64,000 bases of DNA from Volvox africanus (lineage: Eukaryota > Chlorophyta > Chlorophyceae > Chlamydomonadales > Volvocaceae): NCBI GenBank assembly GCA_030268105.1, contig BSDZ01000003.1, positions 5,007,001-5,071,000 of the forward strand, read 5' to 3'. The notes below the pieces were generated by a model. That model was not told the origin of the DNA. It worked only from the letters and a program-made list of their open reading frames with translations, and made no database searches. This document shows positions 38,242 through 50,142 of this stretch, in pieces. Each line of letters begins with the position of its first letter. Position 1 is the stretch's first letter. Position numbers and translations under genes: made by a program.

Positions 38242-38809
38242 GATGGCCTAAACGCGGACATCCGCGAACATGTGGCGACGAAGTTTTGGGACTTCCACAG
38301 CTTTGGCTGGTTCGAGCACCTTGAGGAGATTGCAGAGTATGCTGAGCGCATCTGGAAGAGGTTTCAAAGCCAAGCAGCAAACAGTGATGAGTCGAGGATC
38401 AATGCACGTGTTAGCAAGGCACGTAAAGGGGAGACGCTCGCGAAGCCGGCGAAGACAACATCCAGGTACTACTGCAGCCACCATGAACCTAACTCATCGC
38501 ATGATAGTAGGGATTGCCGGGTGCTCCACGGCAAGAGATCAGCAACCAGGTCCTCCGCGGACAGGTCGCATCAGTTATCGGGGCAATGATGCAATGGGAG
38601 AACCGCGGCCAGCGCGCACCCGTGGCCGCTACCCGTCGCAAAAAGGAACAGAGAATCGTGACCTGCGAGTATTGCGGGCGTTTTGAAAACTCTAAGCGAC
38701 AGTGCTACATCCTGCACCCTGCAGCTGCGGCCACGATAACAATAGCCCAGGCAGCAACGAGTGGCAGCCGCTGTGGTGGCGCAACCGGAGGAGGAAGACA
38801 AGGCAGTTA
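38242..38809 (+). mobile_element. Degenerate retrotransposon gag-like region with two zinc-knuckle motifs
   Basis: The frame at 38242-38586 begins DGLNADIREHVATKFWDF, like the multimerisation part of Ty3/gypsy-type gag, and holds a CX2HX5HX4C motif (CSHHEPNSSHDSRDC). A second motif in another frame, CEYCGRFENSKRQCYILHP at about 38660-38720, resembles a CX2CX4HX4C knuckle with the His replaced by Asn. Two motifs in different frames with no intact pol downstream indicate a frameshifted relic. I see no long terminal repeats. The assignment to gypsy rather than another gag-bearing class is an inference. Confidence 0.6.
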
Positions 38810-38963
38810 GATGTCTACCTCCCTTATCGCCGTATGTAACGCCAATGTCAGCTCCGTGCTGGTGTCGGTTAAATACGGTGAGTTTGGTTCGAGCTGTGCT
38901 ACCTTGACGCACCAGCTGACACCGGTCCTCTGTTCCAACTGGCGGCGTTGAGTCTGAACGTCT

Positions 38964-39061
38964 ACCTTCTTTAACGATGCTTCATACTGTTTGGGCAGGA
39001 AGGCCGAATTCATGGTTTCGATTGCGCCGTTTGTGCTGCTACGGGCCCATACAGACTGCGA
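38964..39061 (+). repeat. Duplicated ~95-base fragment, copy 2
   Basis: Second copy of the 34803-34906 fragment, about 150 bases downstream of the gag-like relic. Relative to copy 1 it carries small indels that shift the frame, consistent with decay of a coding sequence. Confidence 0.6.
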
Positions 39062-41930
39062 TATGTAGGACCAGGCTGCGCTATATATCCAGGTCCAGGT
39101 TGCGCTATTTACAGCAGCTACTTACAGCAGCTGCGCTATTGTGCTTGGGGAGAGCTTGCAGATGCATATGGTCGTGCAAGCAGTGCCCGACTAGGTGGGC
39201 AATGCTGGGAAACATAGTGTATACACCGGCACCAGCCACCGGGGGTGGCTGGGACCTACACATCGGTAACAAACCAGGGTATGGCAGTTGAGGCTCCAGT
39301 GCCTGATCCCATCACGTGTGGCTCAAGCTACCGAGGCTTGTGTGCAGTTTACACCCCAGCACAGTCCGTAATCCAGCAGGGCTGCCCTACCGTGTGGCTG
39401 GTGAGTGGTCGGACAGAATAAGAGCGACCCAGCACATCCCTGGGCAACAGGTTCTACAGGAACCTGCCTTCTGGAGGGGGAACCAGCAGCAGCACCTCAC
39501 TGCAGGCTGCATGCAGCAGTTGTTGCCTTACAATCCCCCAGGAGCGGTGGACCTCAATGACTCAAAGCTAGGCAAGTGCAAGGCAGGTTGGTGCTGTGTT
39601 GGATTGGTCAGAAGGTTAAGTTCACAGTCTTTGCCACCTTGGCATGGAGGCGTGCGTTGCTGAGGCCGTTGGGAGGATTATTCGAGTTTTTAAAGTTATG
39701 TTTCCACAACCCTTTTCCAAACCCTAAGGACGAGTGCTCAACACACTGCACGACTTACGGAAGGTAAATCTAACAGGAAGAAGCTCACGTAGAACTACAC
39801 ACACGCATCATCCGCTTTCGCGGTCTTTCCTCATCTACTTCCGATGTCGAAGGCGCATGACATCTTCACACGTGAACAAGTGTGCAAAGTCCACACCCGT
39901 TTGCTACGTAAGCGCATATATTTAGTTAATACGAGTTGTATTACAATGTCGTGACATGCTTACTACACCATGAATCTGTACTAGTACCTGGGCATTCCAT
40001 TGCGCACCTTGTTTTAAGCTGTCCCAAATTATCAATCCCCATTCCTATATCAACTGCCCTGTTGCACCGCGCTGTATTTTGTGCTTGGGCAAAAGTACTG
40101 GTCAGCATTCATAACTCTTTCAAGCGGTCAGGGGTTATCGTCGGCTAGCGGAAGTGGCGGAGGCGGACAGGCTCCCTGTACCCCTCACCTCACTTGTGAG
40201 TCGCCCTGACCAAGTGCCGGGAAGTGCTGTGCTGTGCATAAGAACACAATAACTATAGACCACAAGCATATCATGTATTGCCGCATTTTACGTGAATTGT
40301 GATGAAATGACACCACAGTTATCAAGGTTGCTAAGGGATGCCCTGAGGGAATCCATGAAAGGAGGAGTCAATTCCCTTGTCAATTTTTGTGCACTAAGTA
40401 TATGCAGCAGGGGGCCTAAAGATGTGGACATAGTCAGTATATGAGGCTAAAACAGTATATGAGGCTAAGAGTGAGTGGTTGGGCAGCGGGCACAAGTATT
40501 GTAAACATAGTAAATCATTGCATGCAGTGCGGTATATAAAGCGATTGAGGCCATCAGGATATATATGGATGGATGGATGATGTCGACGACATAACACGTC
40601 CCAAGTACAGTACTTATGTGCGGACCAAACGGCAACCATCAAGTAATGCAATATGCCCACATATTTCAGTGAAGGCATTTTCACCAGTTCATGCGTTCGT
40701 CAAGGCATCCTATCTGTCTAGGTGATATGTATTGCAGCGTCAAACCTTGGTTCTTAGGAAATAGCACACAGTTGATCAAACCACGATTGCACTGGTCGGC
40801 CAAACATAGGCAATATAGAAAAGAAAGTCCTAATGCCACAATCCCAGCACCCTTCGATGGAGCTATTCCGGTATGCCGTTAGAGTGATTGATGCCCCAAC
40901 CACTACGGAAGCGAAAGCATCAAGCACTCCGTGAGGCACAACTGGCAGCCATGCATGTCAGTCCTTACTGGGCGGGGCGGCATTGCAAACACAACACATT
41001 ACACGCCATAACCGCGCGAAACTAAAGAGATAAGAAGCATGTGCTGCTGCACCTCAAATCGGTTCCTCTAAGGACTTTGGATATACCCATTACATCAGCC
41101 GCACGTAATCTTTACCACTTCTCATAGCATAGGCCGACCCTCTCCCCCTCCCCCTTCTCACAGGGGTCTGAACACCTGGTCCAAGCATCTTTCACGAGAT
41201 CTCCGCTATTACCCTCACCTGCGCAGCAATCCCAGACCTGACCATTACCCTCGACGCCCCATTTGCAGATAACAAGGCTGCAAAGATAGCATGCACACGG
41301 ACAACCACAAGGACTCCCACAAGACATATAAGCTCGCCTAAGATCAGACACACCATGCAAGCGTTGATGCAACGGGCCCGGCTTGTGCCAAAGGATGAAA
41401 ACACCGCATTCCAGCAGCAGGTCCAGTAAGCCTGCGGGTACTCACTCACCGCAGGCTCCGCCCAAATGGGCACCCTGTCTGTTCTCTCCCGAACGAATTC
41501 TGAAGCATAGACCTTCATCGCTTCTGCCTATGTCTATCTACTATCCCCCCCTCCAAACCTTTCATAGCCTATGATAGCCATTTTAGAGGCTCGTCATACC
41601 TTCACATCACAAACGCACGCACGCCGCTTTCCTTCTGGGAACGGGCTTTAACAGCTTTTGTGTCAGGTCAGTTTGATTGCATTTGGCCAGCTTCAGACCG
41701 CGTCAAATACGAAGTAAAACACAATCACTAGTCAAGCCGCCCTCGCATTCTATCTCGTGATAACGACAGACACTGTTCAAGGCAGCAACCAAGAGCACCG
41801 CTCCTTCTCAGACTGCACACGGCCCCCGCCGTGATGTGCTCCGGATCTCTCACATCCGAACATTCCCACTTGCTATACATTCCAGGTGGTCGCCTAAACT
41901 GCTGGTAAAGAAAGATTACTATCCGCTGGA
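39062..41930. other. Spacer downstream of the transporter gene, no gene recognised
   Basis: No conserved exon is found on either strand. Short duplications such as AGGTTGCGCTAT / AGGCTGCGCTAT near 39070-39110 and small GGAT runs at 40561-40578 are visible. The 3' UTR of the SLC37-type gene (minus strand) should lie at the right end of this stretch. Confidence 0.4.
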
Positions 41931-44900
41931 TTACATTGGCTTCGCTACGACCGGCTTTCCCCGGAAAACCGCCAGCTCCTTAATCACCAGCTTTATCAAT
42001 AGCAAGCCCGCTGTCACAGCGCTCGTGTACAGCATGACAAATACCATATCGAAGCCGCCTCGGTCGGAAATGAAGCCTGTCAGCATAGGGCCCAGCGCTG
42101 CACCTATGGATCCCATACCGTCGATGATCGCTGAAACCGTGGCCAGCGCTTTGGCATTGCCCTTCAGGAAAAATATGCAAATGTGGGAAGACTTATTGCG
42201 GTAGCCATCCAGCATACTGAATAGTGTTCCCTGGCAACCAGTGGCTGGGCTAGTTAAGGGCTAATTAAACCTGGTTAACTTTGGCCTAATTAGGTCTGGC
42301 TGGCCTGTCAGACCTGATTAGCCCAGCCAGTAGTTGGCAGGGATTTATAAATATATGATCTTACGTATACGAAGCGTACGGCAAGCCCTACATTATGATT
42401 TGTGGCCTCAAACAATAGGAATGCTGCCCGGGGAAAGCCCCAGACCATCGGGACATCCGACCAAACATGCAAGGAAGGCAGTGCGTGGAGCCCTGAAAAG
42501 TACCTAAGGACCAAGCGGACAAACGAGGAGCATTTGCTTGAAGATCCGAGGAGGCCCACCTGCAGTGAGTCGTGGGTGCCGAGGTCCGCGCTCACGGCCG
42601 TAGTGATTAGCGCATAGGGACCGTTGACAAAGAAGCCGCTAGCCATCATAAGGGCCACATTTAGCGCAAACGACGTATGTCCAGCGGTGCGGTAGAGGTA
42701 TAGGCAGGGCACTGACAGGAGCGTGAACGCCGTCGCTACGGTGGCCGATGCGCCTGACTTGTCCGAAAGGTGCCCCGCAAGGACACCTGAGGAAAGCCAT
42801 CCCAGTGGAGTGGCAGCATTGCATGCTTAGGACAGAGAGCCGAATTTCAAGCTGTGCATCAGGGGCCACTTCGCGGCGGGAGACATCTGTTGAGAGCTTA
42901 TGGCGTTCCCTCACGGCTCCCTAGCAGTGACCGCGCATAAACGTATTCCAAATTACTTCATCGGTGCGCTTCTCCATCCCAGACCCGTTGCCCCACCTCC
43001 TGCTACGCCACCAACATCAAACAGCACCGACAGGTCTCCCGCCTCCTTGGCGCTGAGCTTCCGGCCTTCAATAGGTGTTGACTTGATGTAGTATGGCAAC
43101 CAGTACAGAAAAGTGTACGCAATAAGCTTGGAGAAGAACAGGCAGAATGCAAACGCGGTCACCCCAGGGATGCGCCAGGCGTCCATGAAATGGATGCTCT
43201 CTACCTCCTGGTGGGCGCAAATTAGAAGCGTAACGATGTTGAGGCCAAGCACAAGAGCAGAACCGTGAATCAGAGCGTACGCGCTTAACGACAGGTACAT
43301 TTAAAGAGGCAAGTTTGAATCCAAGACCATAATACAGTTTTGTCGCGCACTCCCATGGTCGTTGGAAGCACAAATCTGTTCCAGACAGAGCCCCCATGCA
43401 CCAGCTTAATTTCTCCATACCAATCCCTTTAAGAAATTCAAGGTCAATCTGCCTGACACAATAATTTGAGCCTGCCGCCATCATGGTCTCATCTTCATGC
43501 GATCCATCGGAAATTAGAACTCTGACGGCGCTGTGCCCGACAATCACCTTGCCAGGCGCCTCTTTGCCGCTCTCCTTTAGCATCGTGATCTCCTCGTCGT
43601 CGTGGCGATTGCTACCAGCCACCGGTTTATCATCGGGATTGGCGTGGCCCACATCGGATGGCTGCACCACTAAGCCCGTATACATCAGCACGCCCAGCGC
43701 AATCATGAGAAAACCGGGGACCACGAACGAGTAGCCCCAGCCCTAATCGAAAAAACACAGAAATGTTATTTGCATTCAAAAGCCCGAGGGTAAGGAGGAA
43801 TTATTCGATTAAACTTATTAAAGTCTGTCGACACTAAACCTGAGCATAGACAACAGTATAGCACAGCCCGAAGGCCGATGCCGAGCCCGTTTGAAGGGCA
43901 CACAGCCGAGGGAAGCCCGGCCATATGTATCTTACAGGGCAGCAAAGTGATCCTAATCCGCATCTTCGTCTTAGCAGAAGCGCATAAATAGAGCAGTCAA
44001 CGCGGTCAAAGCACTGTAACCGGGATAGGAACCCAAACCCTAACATTTACTAATGTGCGCTGGCAGCCATAACAGCCAACTCTTCCTCCGTGATCCTTCG
44101 CAGAGCCAACGTCTATATCACAGGCCCAATCACCTCTACATGGTCTCCCGTTGAACCCACACAGCTCCTACCTTTGATAGCATGGCAGCCGCCACAACGG
44201 TTCCTAGGATGTTGCCGACGCTGGTGTGCGCGTTCCAGATGCCCATAATCAGTCCGCGCTTGCCCTTTCCGCTCCAATTGGCAACGATCGACACGACGCT
44301 AGGCCATCCAGTGGACTGGAAGAGGCCCGCCATGATGCTGACCATCACGTAGTAAGAGAAGTTATGCATGTCCCAGAAGTAACCCTAAATTACGAAGAGA
44401 GGATAAGATTTACAAGGAGGCAAGAAGGCAACGCATACAGCCCCGCTATCATATGGCACACGCATGGGCAACCGAATGTTAAAACCAACTTTTAACTGCA
44501 GCAGCAGCAACAACAACGGACGCAGGAACGTGATGGGGCGCAGCACCCCAACGCCATGGCAGATGGTTCTTCCTCGACGACCGCAACTATTTAACGGTCG
44601 CTCCAGCAACGCGGTACTTGCGGACTCAGTAAAGATTAACACCCAAAACCCCACACACCCTAGTCCCATTATGCGACTTACGTCTGCCCCATTCCTCACA
44701 GTACGTAAAAACTAACAGCCACGGGACTCCAAGTAATGGCGGAAATGGCTCAACTCACCATGCCAAACAGAAATGTGAAGATGCCACTGAATACCATGCC
44801 TGTCCAAGGCGAGCGGCCGAGAGGCGGGTTGGAAACAGTGCGTTAAAGCACATACCGTCAGTGTCATGCATGCTTGCCTCGCAAAAGGCACTGACAACTG

Positions 44901-46368
44901 CAGGCAAAATCCGATTAGCCCAGCTACAAGCTGTCATGGCCCCACCCGGACGAGGCGGGTCCCACCCAGAAGATGCCCATATTCCATATCGTACAGTATG
45001 CCTCATCTATCGGGTTACAGCATATATGCCGATATTGGTAGGCCGGCAGCACGAAAGGGAAGGAAGGAACCAACTGACAGCTTGCTTGCTCCGACGCCAT
45101 CGGAAAAGCCTCCAGAAACCGCTTCAGCTTCGTACACCATAGACCTTGATGCGAAGGTATTGGCGAATCTACCTACTTTCAAGCTGGCACATTCGACTAC
45201 AAGTTCCCGAGCATAATGTAAGAATTATGCATGCATTCGTGCAAGTGATGGAACCCCCCATCACCTGTCCTGAGTTCTTTCAAAACTGTAGAGCTTGCCC
45301 ATGATCTGGGCTTTCATGCCCAAAATGACATCATTCCCTTGTCAAGGGTAACGTCTAAGAGCGGGAGGACATCCTACCTGCCGTCAAGAACAAGCGCAGG
45401 TCCACCCGATCGCCCAGGTGGCCCGCGAAAAACATGCCGATGGCATACGTGCCCAAGAATGCAAGGTCAATCTGACCCAGAAGCGTCTGCAGAGAGGTAA
45501 GTGCGGAAAGCGATGCCTTAACAGATAACTGGCAACGAGTAGGAGAAGCAAAAGTGGTGGCATGCCCTCGAACAGCTGCGATACAAGGCACCATCCGGAA
45601 GCTGTATGGATGCTCGTAGTACAAGCTAATGCGTTATTTGTCAGCATATATCAAACTGCAGCACGCAGCGCCGTCCGAACGGGATTTGAGCGCCACCCCT
45701 TGGTCCGGATTAGCGTGGTGAGCTCCAGATCAGTACGGGAGTGTTACCGTGTAACGCAGCAGGTTTCTTTTTGGGGAAGATAGAATTGCAATTTACCTGG
45801 CCATTGTCACCATTGAAGGGCGCCCAGCCATTCAATGTGGTCGGATCCGAAGCCGCTATTGCGAGCCCACCGTCGGCCAGCAGCAGCCGGCCCTTTTGCA
45901 CCGTTGTCGTGCTCCCCCGTAATATGCTGCAGCAGATCATCAAGGGGTATGTAGATCAAGCTTACGCCCCAATTAATCCTGTTTACTGAACCTGGTGTGA
46001 GCGCTACATCTAACTGCAACGCTCAACTTCAGAGCATCTCAACGACAGACAATCTAAAAGTTTTCATAAAATTCAATCTTAGGTAACAAGTATTACCTGG
46101 GCCCAGCTCGTGCTGGCCTACCTCTTCACAATACTGGGCGGCTTCCTGGCCGCGTGATATCCCATGTAGCACAAGAACGTAAGGATAAGTACCTGATCAG
46201 CCAAGGAAAGCTCTAGAAGTTATTACGATCTATAAACTGTGCCAACCCTTCCTGACGGACAGGCTGTTGCCTGATCATCACCCCGTCTCACCGAGCCCTT
46301 GTACCAATTGTAGGATGGCTTCCTGCCACCACTACATGCTTGAAGTATCTCCAATCCAGGCGGTGCAT
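41931..46368 (-). CDS. SLC37-type sugar-phosphate/glycerol-3-phosphate transporter (MFS)
   Basis: Exons (minus strand): 46368-46336, 46192-46122, 45926-45797, 45486-45378, 44799-44759, 44384-44172, 43742-43458, 43207-42997, 42786-42560, 42161-41931; 516 residues, typical for the family. Diagnostic pieces: YHAARKPPSIVKS near residues 23-35; GQIDLAFLGTYAIGMFFAGH; a GWPSVVSIVANW segment; WLPYYIKSTPI; and GNAKALATVSAIIDGMGSIG followed by AALGPMLTGFIS at the C-terminus. Known SLC37 proteins exchange phosphorylated sugars for phosphate across the ER or other membranes; the substrate here is not determinable. Exon 7 carries a long hydrophilic cytoplasmic loop rich in charged residues. Its donor at 43457 (GTCAGG) was chosen by phase and is the weakest junction. 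The 11-codon first exon is inferred from phase and hydropathy. The gene is transcribed divergently from the S4-domain gene. Confidence 0.9.
42228..42343. mobile_element. Short inverted-repeat (MITE-like) element in a transporter intron
   Basis: A ~115-base segment with imperfect terminal inverted repeats: the left end reads CCCTGGCAACCAGTGGCTGG and the minus strand of the right end reads CCCTGCCAACTACTGGCTGG, both followed by GCTA. It has no coding capacity and lies in intron 42162-42559. A related single end is at 35171. No clear target-site duplication is seen. Confidence 0.65.
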
Positions 46369-46737
46369 TTTTAAGTTGCCGCGACCGCATTTTTATTGAA
46401 AAACTTAAAGCCTGTGCCTGAACCTCAGTAAGTCGTTCCCAAAATAGCGCTTCTCAATAATTCAATTCCAAATTAACGACCAGCTGTGTCAGGAAGTCCC
46501 CACATCTGTGGAGGTTGCTCGGCCTAATAGTTAAGTAATAATACGCGTGGTGACGACCATACAACAGGTAACAAGCACTAAGCTGTCTTAGCGAAATTAA
46601 GGTTATATCGTCAAATTATATTGCATTGTGATGGAAAGCTTCAGCATGGGAATGTCGTACTTGATTTATCGGTCTTTTTACACCTTATCTCAAATAAGTG
46701 GCCTGTGGCCATTGTACATCCGCCAAGTTGTAACGCA
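46369..46737. promoter_or_regulatory. Shared divergent promoter region
   Basis: About 370 bases separate the inferred start codons of the SLC37-type gene (leftward) and the S4-domain gene (rightward), so both promoters and 5' UTRs must lie here unless there are non-coding first exons. The sequence is AT-rich around 46540-46625. No specific box is convincingly identified. Confidence 0.45.
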
Positions 46738-49473
46738 ATGCGCTCACTGGCCCATAATTCACTTCGTAGTCTTGCGAGCGTCTCCCCTAAACACTATACG
46801 CAGCACTGTCACTGCAGCACACTTACCTCCGCCATCAAAGGCACAGGAACGGATGCTGTGCTTACATGGATCGACCCGGCTAATCGGCGGGATGTGGCAC
46901 GGGTGCTGGAGATAGCCGAGCGCGCGGCGCAGCGATGGGATATCGTGTGGACAGACTTCCTGCCACCCCCCATCGTTGCAGACTCTATGGTCGCACTGAC
47001 AGGCCGCACGGACGTCGTGTGCTTGCCATGGGGGGGATACGCTCAGGCCGAGCGCTGCAGGTGCACCCGCATGGGGGGGGGCTTTGCTCGACAAATAAAT
47101 GAGCCGGGTCAACGTTGCGTATTGCGGAGCCAAATGTACGAGGGATAGGGAGGTTAAGTGGAAAGGGGAAAGAGAGAGAAAATAGGGTTTATCGAGGCGT
47201 TGTTAGACCCACCTTTAACTCCCCTGCCCCAATCATTCCGTCCAAACCAGACACAAATAACAACAACACGACACCGATGCTCAGTCCGCGTGGGCCTCGG
47301 GCCCCCGACTGAATGGCTCCGTAATTCCGTTCAGGTTCACGTGGTGTCAACGGAAGCAGTATCAGATGCCCTGACGGACACATTTTGGGCGCATCCAGAA
47401 ACATTCAAGGGTTTTCACAAGCATTCAGACCCATCTTATCAACCCAGCTCCACCGTCCCTTCTCTCCTCCCGAACTGCTCAGCGCCCGAGGACGGGTTCC
47501 CGTGACTTGGTCCGTTGCTTTCATCCTCATCCTCATCCTCATCCTCATCCCTCCTATCACAATTCTACCCTCTTTCGCTGGTCAGGTTGGTGCTGGGCCG
47601 GGAGGAGCTCATCGAGCCGCTCCGAGCCGACCCCCAACAGCTCGATGGCGTCGCAGCCTTGCAGGTCTGCAGGACTTACGCACAGCGGAAGTAAAACAAT
47701 CCAAGGTGCTCCTGCAGCCTTTGCACACATCATCCAGATATGCGTGATTACACCCTCTGTTCGTGGACCCCAGCTCTGAATCCCCACCACTTCCTTTCAA
47801 TGTTTGCATTCGGGTAATCATGGAGCACCAAGTTTCCCATTCCTTACTTGGGATTGAGGACCTTTGGGGCCACCACGCTGAACGCAGGTCAAGGGCAACT
47901 TCATGTTCGACCCCGCCAAGCATCCTGACTTCCTGGGCGCTATCATAGGAACCGGTACGGCGACCCGCTAGGGAGCCTGGGGACGCAGTTGTGTGCGAAG
48001 GGTTGAACACACCAGTGCCCTCTTTCATCACGACACAGTAATGAAAATCGTACTTTGCATGCCAGGTTCCGTGCTATGTCGTGAGATATCACTGTGGAAC
48101 CGTGTTATGTCGTAACACTTTCCTCTTCCATTGTCCGCACTTATCAGCTGCTGTCTGACCTGCGTGCTATACGCTTGAGCGGAGCCGCCCAGCCCCGGCG
48201 TCATTTACCCTCGAGTCCGGACGCAACCTTGCTGTCCAATCTGGATACACGAGCGGCCGCATCTCGCTCGCCTAGTCTCCCCAGTTTCCTCGGGATTATA
48301 GGGCTTATTTTGCTATCTTGCACAGTTTCTCCGAGCAGCACTCGCCCCAGCACAAGCCCCTGTTTTACGCTGGCGACTCCAGGGGTGGTGCGAGAGAAAA
48401 TTGGCGACATTTTGGTCCAGGGCGAGTCAGGGGCGCAGATTTTGGTGGACCCCGAGTTGGTGGAACACTTCGAAATGAGCTTGGTGCAGGTGTGTGTGTG
48501 TGTATGTATCTATATCTGTATGTATGTGTATGTATGTGTATGTGCCAGCTGATCCTGTAAATCCGGATCATGTCGGATGTTCGACCACACAGGTTCGCAC
48601 GGTGCCGGTGGAGGTGCACCGAATACCACTGTCGGAGCTATCCGTGCGGCCGCCCCGACAGGAAGAGATCAGCAGTGTGGAGGCGTCCCTTCGGTTGGAT
48701 GCAATAGCCAGTGCGGGTGCGGCCCGAATTAACGGGAGGGTAGGGTGTCTGCGCGGCTGAGGAAGGCGCAGTGAGAATGCATGCCCGTGCCAGATAGGCG
48801 GGGTAGCGCAGGCAAGGCGGCCGTGCGTCGGCCCCCTGAGGGGCGGCGGCGGCGATCTTTTGCAAGGGCCTTCGTAGCGGGTTCGGTCTTTGGATTGCAG
48901 CATCTACTAGCAGTGCCTGACAGTAGCCAGCAATCTTGATGATCATTCTTAAGACCCTCCACTGGGGGGGGATTCCCATGTATCGTCAGGTAAGCCTCAG
49001 GGACAAAGCACATGGCAACCGAAAGTTAAAGCTTGTTAAAGAGTTAAAGCTTTCTTTCAACTGCCGAAGGAATCAGACAACAGCAATGACTGGTTGCCGC
49101 ACCTCGTCTTTGACTCCAGTCACCAATTGTTGTGCCTGTCTCTGACGAGGGTTTGTGTCCAGGCGGGAGCCCAAGCCCGAAGCCATCTGATGCATCGGGA
49201 TACATGGATTCCTTGACTATCCGCCACTCCGGGGTACTCCTATATGATACGAACCAACGATGGTCCACAGGCTTCCGCGTGTCACGCACCAAAATGGGCG
49301 AAGTCATCAAGGCCGGCGACGTGCGACTCAACTGGCGGTCTGTGTCCAAGACGTCAGTGGAGGTCAAGGCGGGAGACGTAATCAGCTGCTCGGGAAAGGG
49401 CCGCTTGGAGGTGCGGGCAGTTGAGGTGACGCGCAAGGAAAAGTACCTGGTGACGCTATTGCGTTACGTTTGA
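46738..49473 (+). CDS. YlmH-like S4-domain RNA-binding protein, probably plastid-targeted
   Basis: Exons: 46738-47060, 47586-47664, 47888-47954, 48383-48489, 48593-48716, 49271-49473; 300 residues. The order of conserved blocks matches the cyanobacterial/plant YlmH-type family: WTDFLPPPIVADSM and GGYAQAERCRLVLG; KGNFMFDPAKHPDFLGAIIG; REKIGDILVQGESGAQILVD; VEASLRLDAIASAGFRVSR; and the S4 fold from ~residue 234 (GEVIKAGDVRLNWRSVSKTS, ending CSGKGRLEV). S4 domains bind structured RNA. Plant relatives are reported as plastid proteins linked to photosystem II biogenesis, and the bacterial ones to cell division or ribosome function. The first ~35 residues are Ser/Arg/His-rich with few acidic residues, as in a chloroplast transit peptide. 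The start is the ATG that gives this leader; an upstream exon cannot be excluded. Confidence 0.9.
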
Positions 49474-50142
49474 AGCCAAAGCGTTGCCGCCGGGGACGCG
49501 GCAGATGCAGCTCCCGCTTCTGTTGACTCGCCTCTCAAGGATGGAGAACGAACGCCCAGGCTTCAGAGCATTACTGGCAAAGTGCTTAATGAGGTTAACC
49601 AGGGTGACGTCCCCCCTAACATGCAAAATTGCAAAGAAATTGTCGGAACTTGTGCATGCTTCCCAAACCACTGTGGGTGTGACCCGGTCTCCAAGCGACC
49701 AGGCCTTTAAGGGACCATGAAACACGAACCTGGCCCCAGAACGGGTAGGGGATTGGCTGGGGTTGTGAGCACTTCACCGGGGCACTTCAGCGGGCCGATG
49801 GAGATTTTGACATTTTGATAGGGATGGTCCCGTTCGGTGTTGCACTTTCATAAATCTAAATTCAAGCACGCCAGCTGGTGAGCACATCTTGCTCGGGACG
49901 AGGCCCCAGTGCTGATTGTGAATACACGTCATCCAGCGTCGCAACGAGCTACACTGAGACTTTGTCCAGGCAAACTGCACCTATACCCCTACGCACGAGT
50001 TCGGGGTGCAGAGGAGTCTCTGCTTGGGAAGCCGGGAAGCATGCCAGGAAGCATCCTCACTGCAACGAATGAAACACGTTGCTGTTAGTACGTTTTCCAA
50101 GATGCAGTTTGGACCCACGATGCACTGCACAGGTTAAAATAG
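49474..50142. other. Intergenic space between convergent S4 and INTS9 genes
   Basis: The two genes converge, so this 670-base stretch holds two 3' UTRs. No further gene or repeat is recognised. Confidence 0.5.
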
